This document shows positions 1 to 4,017 of a stretch of 8,370 nt of DNA, piece by piece. Location: the NCBI GenBank assembly GCA_050945995.1, contig JBMNUA010000101.1, forward strand, positions 1 through 8,370, given 5' to 3'. This stretch comes from RUG11247 sp050945995 (GTDB lineage Bacteria; Bacillota; Clostridia; Christensenellales; Aristaeellaceae). Within the stretch, counting starts at the first letter, position 1. Every line of letters starts with the position of its first letter. The notes beneath the pieces were generated by a model. That model did no database searches. It was not told the origin of the DNA and worked only from the letters and a program-made list of their open reading frames with translations. The position numbers and the translations under genes were made by a program.

Positions 1-2
1 CA

Positions 3-21
3 GTTCATGTGCAAGCCCATG
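3..21 (-). repeat. Partial second copy of a hairpin-repeat arm at operon end
   Basis: These 19 bases on the plus strand (GTTCATGTGCAAGCCCATG) match 3782-3800, the right arm of the first hairpin of the intergenic element, at 17 of 19 positions. The segment lies two bases beyond the histidine kinase stop codon, the same kind of place (just past the last gene of a unit) as the full element after the hydrolase gene. The window ends before the opposing arm could be seen, so this may be one arm of a truncated hairpin repeat. It could also be the start of a further gene (ATG at 20-18 on the minus strand), but only 20 bases are available and no strong ribosome-binding site precedes it. Confidence 0.45.
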
Positions 22-23
22 CT

Positions 24-1076
24 TCAATGCGCTGGTAGTTCGATGGTAAACGCCGCACCGCCGCCCGGCTCGCTCGCAACCTCGATCGTGCCGCCGGAGA
101 GTTCGACAATGCGCTTGGCGAGCGGCAGCCCCAGCCCGTTGCCCTCGACGGCGCGCGAGGTGCGCGCCGTGCCGTCCGCCTCGCCCTGATAGAATTTGTC
201 GAAGATGCGCCGAACCACCTCCGCGTCCATGCCGACGCCCTCGTCGGCGATCGTCACGCGCGCCATCTCGCCGTCGCGCGCGCACGCGACGCGCAGCTTC
301 CCGCCTTGCGCCGAGAATTTGACGGCGTTTTCGAGGATGTTGATCCACACATGCGAGAGCATCTCCTCGCTCGCGCGCACGCGAACCGGCGACAGCGCCA
401 GATCGAGCGCGAGCGCCTTGTCGCTCCACTGCTTTTCGAGCAGCAATATCGCGCCCCGCAGCTGCTCGTCAAGCCAATATTCGCTCAAGTCCGTCAATAT
501 GCGCTGGTTCTCAAGCCGCGTGAGCAGCAGTATGTTGGACGCCATGTGCGAGAGCCGCTCGGATTCGGACACGATGATCTCCACATACTCGCGCCGCTGC
601 GCCTCCGTCAAATCCGCGCGCCGCAATTGCTTGGCGAACCCGCGGATTGACACGATGGGCGTTCGGAACTCGTGGCTGAAGCTGTTGATGAAATCCTTCT
701 TAAACAGCTCGCTATTGCCCAGCTCCTCCGCCATATGGTTGAAGCTGCCGACCAGCTCCGCCATCTCGTCCTTCGCCTGCGCCTGCTCGACGCGCACGCT
801 AAAATCGCCCTTCGCCACCTTCTTTGTCGCGGCGATGAGCTGGTTTAATGGCTTGAGCAGGATCCGCGAAAACATGGCGGTCAACAAAAGCCCGAGGAAT
901 AAACTGATGATGAGCAGATGAAACGGCGAGCGCACAAGCGCGGACAACTGCATCGGGACATGCCCGGTCTTGCTCGACACATACAGATACGCCGCGCCCG
1001 TCAACAGGTTTGCAAGCCCCATGATGCCAAAAACCGCCAATACGAGCCGCACGGCGAGCGAACGCTTGAACTTCAT
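24..1076 (-). CDS. Membrane sensor histidine kinase (HAMP-HisKA-HATPase)
   Basis: This is a 350-residue two-component sensor kinase that autophosphorylates on a histidine and would pass the phosphate to a response regulator. Two membrane segments (about 7-33 and 52-71) bracket an extracytoplasmic loop of only about 20 residues. A HAMP linker follows (about 71-122), then a HisKA domain with the H-box SHEFRTP (phospho-acceptor His135). The ATPase domain has the N-box around NILEN (246-250), the G1 box DEGVGM (278-283), an F-box FDKFY (292-296) and the G2 box GNGLGL (312-317). All catalytic boxes are intact. The ATG overlaps the patatin stop codon as ATGA (4 bases), with AGGA about 8 bases upstream, so translation is probably coupled. 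It is the last visible gene of the lipid operon. No response regulator lies next to it in the window. The small loop resembles intramembrane-sensing kinases, which respond to events in or at the membrane; the stimulus here is unknown. Confidence 0.95.
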   Translation of the reverse strand: MKFKRSLAVRLVLAVFGIMGLANLLTGAAYLYVSSKTGHVPMQLSALVRSPFHLLIISLFLGLLLTAMFSRILLKPLNQLIAATKKVAKGDFSVRVEQAQAKDEMAELVGSFNHMAEELGNSELFKKDFINSFSHEFRTPIVSIRGFAKQLRRADLTEAQRREYVEIIVSESERLSHMASNILLLTRLENQRILTDLSEYWLDEQLRGAILLLEKQWSDKALALDLALSPVRVRASEEMLSHVWINILENAVKFSAQGGKLRVACARDGEMARVTIADEGVGMDAEVVRRIFDKFYQGEADGTARTSRAVEGNGLGLPLAKRIVELSGGTIEVASEPGGGAAFTIELPAH

Positions 1077-2209
1077 TTGGTATCCTGATAGAGCTTCGCG
1101 ATCTGCGGGATGATGGCGTACTTCCCGCCCTCCGCCTTGATCAGCTCGATCAGCTCGATGTCCGTGTAGATGCGCTCCGCGTCGATCCCCGCCTCGATCG
1201 CCGCGCCCTCCAAGCAGCGAATCAGCACAGTCGCGTAATCCGCCCCCTGCGAGAGCCCGCGCCCGAGCCGCGGTAAAATCTTTTCATTGACCTCGCGCAG
1301 CGAAACCGGCGTGCCCATGCCCTTGAAATACGCCGAAACCGCGCCCGCGAGCAGCCGGTGCGCGCCGCGCTCGGTGAGCGTGCGGTCGATCGCGTACTCC
1401 TCGCCTGCCAAGCCGTAGAGCACGCGCATGGCGTCGAGATACCCCGTTTTGATGTGCGACGCGCTCAACTGCGCGTCAAAGCGCAGCGTGTGCCCGAGTT
1501 TGCCGCGCGGCTCGATGATCGTGACCGTCACCCCCTCGGGGATGTCAACCTTGCGCTCGAAGCCCAAGCTCGGCAACCGTATGCCGATGATGTCGCGGTA
1601 CCCGTTTTCTATCAGCACATTGATCGGCAATACGTCCGTCAGCGCGCCGTCGGCGTACCGCTTGCCGCCCAGCGGCTCGTTGCGAAACGCGAGCAAATAC
1701 GCGCTCGCCAGCAGCATGTCGTTGAGCGTGCCGGGCTCGAGGTCCTTCGCGCGCAGCTCCAACTCGCGCCGCTCGCTGAGCGAATAGGTGATGATGTACA
1801 ACTCGATGTCGGACGCGCGCACCAAATCCTCGTCGATGTGCTCCACCATCATCTGGCGAAGCGGCGTGATGTCGAGCCCGCGCGCCTTGATGAAGTCCGA
1901 CAGCGAGCGCAGCACCCCGCGAAAGCTGATGTCGCCCAAATCGCCCGTCAGCACGCGCAAAAGCTGCGGATCGTCGTATTCGATCACCTGCGAAATGGAG
2001 ATGTTCTTCCAAAGATGCTCGGCGAGCTCGCGCCGGTTCATGGCGAGCATCGCGCCGTTGATCGCGCCCACGGACGTACCCGAAATTGCCTTGATCCGAA
2101 GCCCCGCCTCCTCGAACGCGCGCCACGCGCCGATCTGGTACGCGCCCTTCGCGCCGCCGCCCGCAAGCGCGACGGCGTACTCCTTGTTTTTATCAAATTG
2201 TAGTTTCAT
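1073..2209 (-). CDS. Patatin-like phospholipase
   Basis: This is a 378-residue predicted serine lipid acyl hydrolase of the patatin/RssA type, which releases fatty acids from phospholipids. The hallmarks are intact: the glycine-rich oxyanion loop GGGAKGAYQIG (17-27), the nucleophile elbow GTSVG (Ser46), and the dyad aspartate in DGA (Asp187). The C-terminal 170 residues carry the extension seen in clostridial patatins and have no separate recognised domain. There is no signal peptide or membrane segment, so it probably acts on the inner membrane face from the cytoplasm. The open frame continues to 2248, but ATG 2209 was chosen. It is preceded by GGAGGAAGG at 2224-2216, and the glycine loop then falls at the usual distance from the N-terminus. 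This start overlaps the end of the PAP2 gene by 17 bases, and the gene ends inside the histidine kinase start. The family call is firm; the substrate is not known. Confidence 0.93.
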   Translation of the reverse strand: MKLQFDKNKEYAVALAGGGAKGAYQIGAWRAFEEAGLRIKAISGTSVGAINGAMLAMNRRELAEHLWKNISISQVIEYDDPQLLRVLTGDLGDISFRGVLRSLSDFIKARGLDITPLRQMMVEHIDEDLVRASDIELYIITYSLSERRELELRAKDLEPGTLNDMLLASAYLLAFRNEPLGGKRYADGALTDVLPINVLIENGYRDIIGIRLPSLGFERKVDIPEGVTVTIIEPRGKLGHTLRFDAQLSASHIKTGYLDAMRVLYGLAGEEYAIDRTLTERGAHRLLAGAVSAYFKGMGTPVSLREVNEKILPRLGRGLSQGADYATVLIRCLEGAAIEAGIDAERIYTDIELIELIKAEGGKYAIIPQIAKLYQDTK

Positions 2210-2837
2210 GATCCACCTTCCTCCGCCTGCGTGTTTCGATCCATCCACCCAAAATCAACGCCCCCTCCGCGAGCGCAACGCCGCCGATGAGGTCGAGTAC
2301 GACGTGCTGCCCCGTAAACAGCGCCGAGAGCATCACAAGCGCGGCGCACACATAGCAAACCGCCTTGCACGCCGGACGCACGCCGCGCATCGAGCCGATG
2401 GAGCGCGCGATGAGCCAGCTCACGGAGGTGTGCATGGACGGAAACAGGTTGTCGGGCGGATCGAGCCTGTAAATGAGGTTGGTCAGCGCGGCGAAAACCG
2501 AATCCTCCGCGAGCGCGGGACGATGCAGGTGCGTCGGGAGCAGTATGAAACAGAGGGCGGCGACCGCCTTCTGCACGATGTCGGCGGCAAAAAACCTGCG
2601 CATGTCCGCGCGGCTGTTTGAGAGGATGGCGACATAGCCCCAAACCCAGAATAGATACGCGCCGATGTATATGATCACCCAGATGGGATACACCCCGATC
2701 CGCGCGTCGATCCAAAGCGCCATCTCGATCCGAACCCCCCGCGGCGGGAGCGTCCGCGGGATGTAGTACGCCAGAAATTGCGCCGCCAGACAGATCAGAA
2801 GCGGCAGCCGCGCGTAGTTCGGAATGCGCCTACCCAT
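2193..2837 (-). CDS. PAP2-family membrane phosphatase
   Basis: This is a 214-residue integral membrane protein with about five or six hydrophobic segments (near 11-28, 49-72, 88-103, 137-150, 156-174 and 178-199). It belongs to the type 2 phosphatidic acid phosphatase superfamily. An Arg-Pro at 106-107 fits a degenerate first motif. The second motif is PSMH (133-136, His136), and the third is TGQHVVLD (His178 and Asp182), with Thr-Gly-Gln where classic members have an Arg. This form is common in the Aur1-like or inositol-phosphotransferase-like branch of the superfamily. Likely substrates are phosphatidic acid, phosphatidylglycerophosphate or undecaprenyl pyrophosphate; the sequence does not decide. 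The open frame runs to 2912, but those 25 residues are Arg-rich and lie within psd. ATG 2837 leads straight into the first membrane segment and overlaps the psd stop by 8 bases. It sits between psd and the phospholipase gene, which favours a phospholipid role. Confidence 0.88.
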   Translation of the reverse strand: MGRRIPNYARLPLLICLAAQFLAYYIPRTLPPRGVRIEMALWIDARIGVYPIWVIIYIGAYLFWVWGYVAILSNSRADMRRFFAADIVQKAVAALCFILLPTHLHRPALAEDSVFAALTNLIYRLDPPDNLFPSMHTSVSWLIARSIGSMRGVRPACKAVCYVCAALVMLSALFTGQHVVLDLIGGVALAEGALILGGWIETRRRRKVDHETTI

Positions 2838-3693
2838 CCGCGCGCATCCCGATCCGCTCGCCGAGCCGCACGGGGATCTCCGTCCCGCAAAGCGCCGCCG
2901 CGCAGCGCGCATCCAACTGCGCCGCGCCGCGCCTGAAAAGCAGTATGATCGTCGAACCGCCGTACTCGAAATAGCCCTTCTCTTCGCCGCGCCGAAACGC
3001 GTGCTTTTGATGATGGTTGCAGATTCTGCCGACCATGAGCGCGCCCACCTCCATAAACACCACCTCGCCGAAGTTGCGCGTGCGAAGTATCGTGTATTCG
3101 CGGCTGTTTGTTATGTATACATTGTATTTTCCCTGCGCGACGGGGCGGACGGTGTGCAGCTTGCCCTGGATCGCGCGGTTGCCGCCCTTCACGCCGTCGT
3201 CGGGGTAGATGTAGCGGTGGTAGTTGATGGGCATCATGCGAAACACGAGGCAGATGCCCCCGGCATACGCCTGCGCGAGCCGCCGGCTTTGCAGCAGCGT
3301 CGAAACCGTGTAGCGCGCGCCTTTTACGCGAAACGCGCTGTTTGGTTCGATGGGGTACGCGCTCAAAAACCCGTCGCAGGGGCTGATCAGCGCCTGCGGC
3401 GATGGGTCGATCGGGCGCGCCTCGGGGCGGATTTTGCGTATGAAAAAATCGTTGAACGACCGCCACCGCTCGCATTCGTAATCCGACATGTCGATCTCAT
3501 TTTTATGGATGAACCGCTTGATGTAGAGCCGCGAGTATCCGGAATCCAGAAAGCCCGCGCATTTGCGGGAAAATTCCGGGCGCGTGATCCATTTGAGCAC
3601 ATACTCGCCCGGGCGGGAATTGTACAGCGCATTGAGCATCGAGACCATCCCCCGAAGCGGCGCACCGCGCCATACTTTGATTGCCCCTATCAT
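2830..3693 (-). CDS. psd: Phosphatidylserine decarboxylase proenzyme
   Basis: This 287-residue proenzyme converts phosphatidylserine to phosphatidylethanolamine at the membrane. It cleaves itself at a Gly-Ser bond, turning the serine into the pyruvoyl cofactor. The cleavage motif is GGST at 245-248, with Ser247 the predicted pyruvoyl precursor, giving a beta chain of about 246 residues and an alpha chain of about 41. Family landmarks are SFNDFFIRKIRP (79-90), SPCDG (Asp107), NYHRY (His159), GKLHTV (His180) and EKGYFEYGGST just before cleavage. The size and the GGST form fit the type II enzymes of clostridia. Residue 162 is Ile, where the E. coli enzyme has a second His three residues after YH. 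In-frame stops lie just upstream, so 3693 is the longest ATG start, but no clear ribosome-binding site precedes it. Met19 has a G-rich stretch before it and is an alternative. It is the first gene of the four-gene lipid unit. No pssA is in view. Confidence 0.95.
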   Translation of the reverse strand: MIGAIKVWRGAPLRGMVSMLNALYNSRPGEYVLKWITRPEFSRKCAGFLDSGYSRLYIKRFIHKNEIDMSDYECERWRSFNDFFIRKIRPEARPIDPSPQALISPCDGFLSAYPIEPNSAFRVKGARYTVSTLLQSRRLAQAYAGGICLVFRMMPINYHRYIYPDDGVKGGNRAIQGKLHTVRPVAQGKYNVYITNSREYTILRTRNFGEVVFMEVGALMVGRICNHHQKHAFRRGEEKGYFEYGGSTIILLFRRGAAQLDARCAAALCGTEIPVRLGERIGMRADG

Positions 3694-3744
3694 AGCGCAT
3701 ACGGTTTGTATCTATCATACGATTTGCTTACATTTGTTTGACAA
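3693..3744 (-). promoter_or_regulatory. Possible psd operon promoter
   Basis: On the minus strand a TTGTCA (-35-like, plus positions 3739-3744) and a TATGAT (-10-like, 3714-3719) lie upstream of psd. The spacer is 19 bases, longer than the usual 17. Transcription would begin near 3707, leaving an untranslated leader of only about 13 bases, which would fit the lack of a clear ribosome-binding site. The -10 lies inside AAATCGTATGATA (3713-3725), a 13-base string that recurs upstream of the GGDEF gene at 8245-8257 on the plus strand, so it may also be a regulator site. This is a weak call based on hexamers alone. Confidence 0.35.
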
Positions 3745-4017
3745 TGCGGGGCGCACATTGTAGGGCTTCCACATGAACTGCGTTCATGTGAAAGCCAATG
3801 AAGCGATGGCGCGGATTTCTGAATTTCCTTCGGAAATTCGGGCGAAATCCGGCTGCCTGTACCGATTCGTCGTCGGGCGGGCAAGCGCGCCCTTGGGACG
3901 AATCCATTTTCATCGGCAAAGCCGATAAAAATGATTGATCATGGAGGGCCCAAACCCTCCAACCCGCCCGGAGTTCATGCGTTCTTCCTTCGCACATACC
4001 ACCGCGCGCCACGATAT
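3694..4017. other. Gene-free region between the two transcription units
   Basis: No convincing coding sequence lies between the hydrolase stop (4018-4020) and the psd start. The stretch holds the possible psd promoter on the left, the hairpin series in the middle, and about 55 bases at 3962-4017 with no clear feature. A 94-codon minus-strand frame with a GTG start spans most of it, but it is explained by the stop-poor, GC-rich inverted repeats and has no ribosome-binding site or recognisable domain. No classic intrinsic terminator (GC stem followed directly by a T run on the minus strand) was found. Confidence 0.7.
3741..3961 (-). repeat. Consecutive multi-hairpin intergenic element
   Basis: About 220 bases are made almost wholly of successive inverted repeats. 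These are: 3741-3761 (6 bp, ACAATG/CATTGT); 3764-3796 (5+9 bp, one mismatch, loop TGC); 3812-3851 (8+8 bp, loop TTC, 1x4 internal loop); 3864-3904 (8-bp outer stem, inner GGGCG/CGCCC); 3905-3933 (6+6 bp, one mismatch, loop AAA); and 3942-3961 (7 bp, TGGAGGG/CCCTCCA). The single mismatches at 3769/3791 and 3911/3927 are C/A on the plus strand but G-U on the minus strand, so the stems are complete in minus-strand RNA. The element lies just past the hydrolase gene and just before the psd promoter. It could be a dispersed palindromic repeat of the REP or BOX sort, a transcript-end structure or a structured RNA. A related arm at 3-21 favours a dispersed repeat. I do not recognise it as a named family, and no transposase is present. 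Confidence 0.75.

Noticed and set aside
1..20. Start of a further gene (for example a response regulator) after the histidine kinase
   Set aside because: Only about 20 bases remain, no strong ribosome-binding site precedes ATG 20, and the match to the hairpin repeat gives a better explanation.
2824..3741. 305-codon open frame on the plus strand, and similar long frames at 196-921 and 1358-2203
   Set aside because: They are antisense to psd, the histidine kinase and the patatin gene, have low-complexity composition, and have no ribosome-binding sites or recognisable domains.
3927..3961. Intrinsic terminator after the hydrolase gene
   Set aside because: The 7-bp GC stem at 3942-3961 is followed on the minus strand by a T run only about 10 bases later, and that run is itself part of the next stem. 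A terminator function is possible but not in the classical form.
3728..4012. 94-codon minus-strand frame across the hairpin region
   Set aside because: It needs a GTG start without a ribosome-binding site and its codons are dictated by the inverted repeats. It shows no domain.
3741..4012. Insertion sequence or miniature transposon
   Set aside because: No transposase frame, no clear long terminal inverted repeats bounding the whole element and no target-site duplication could be seen. A non-coding palindromic repeat fits better.
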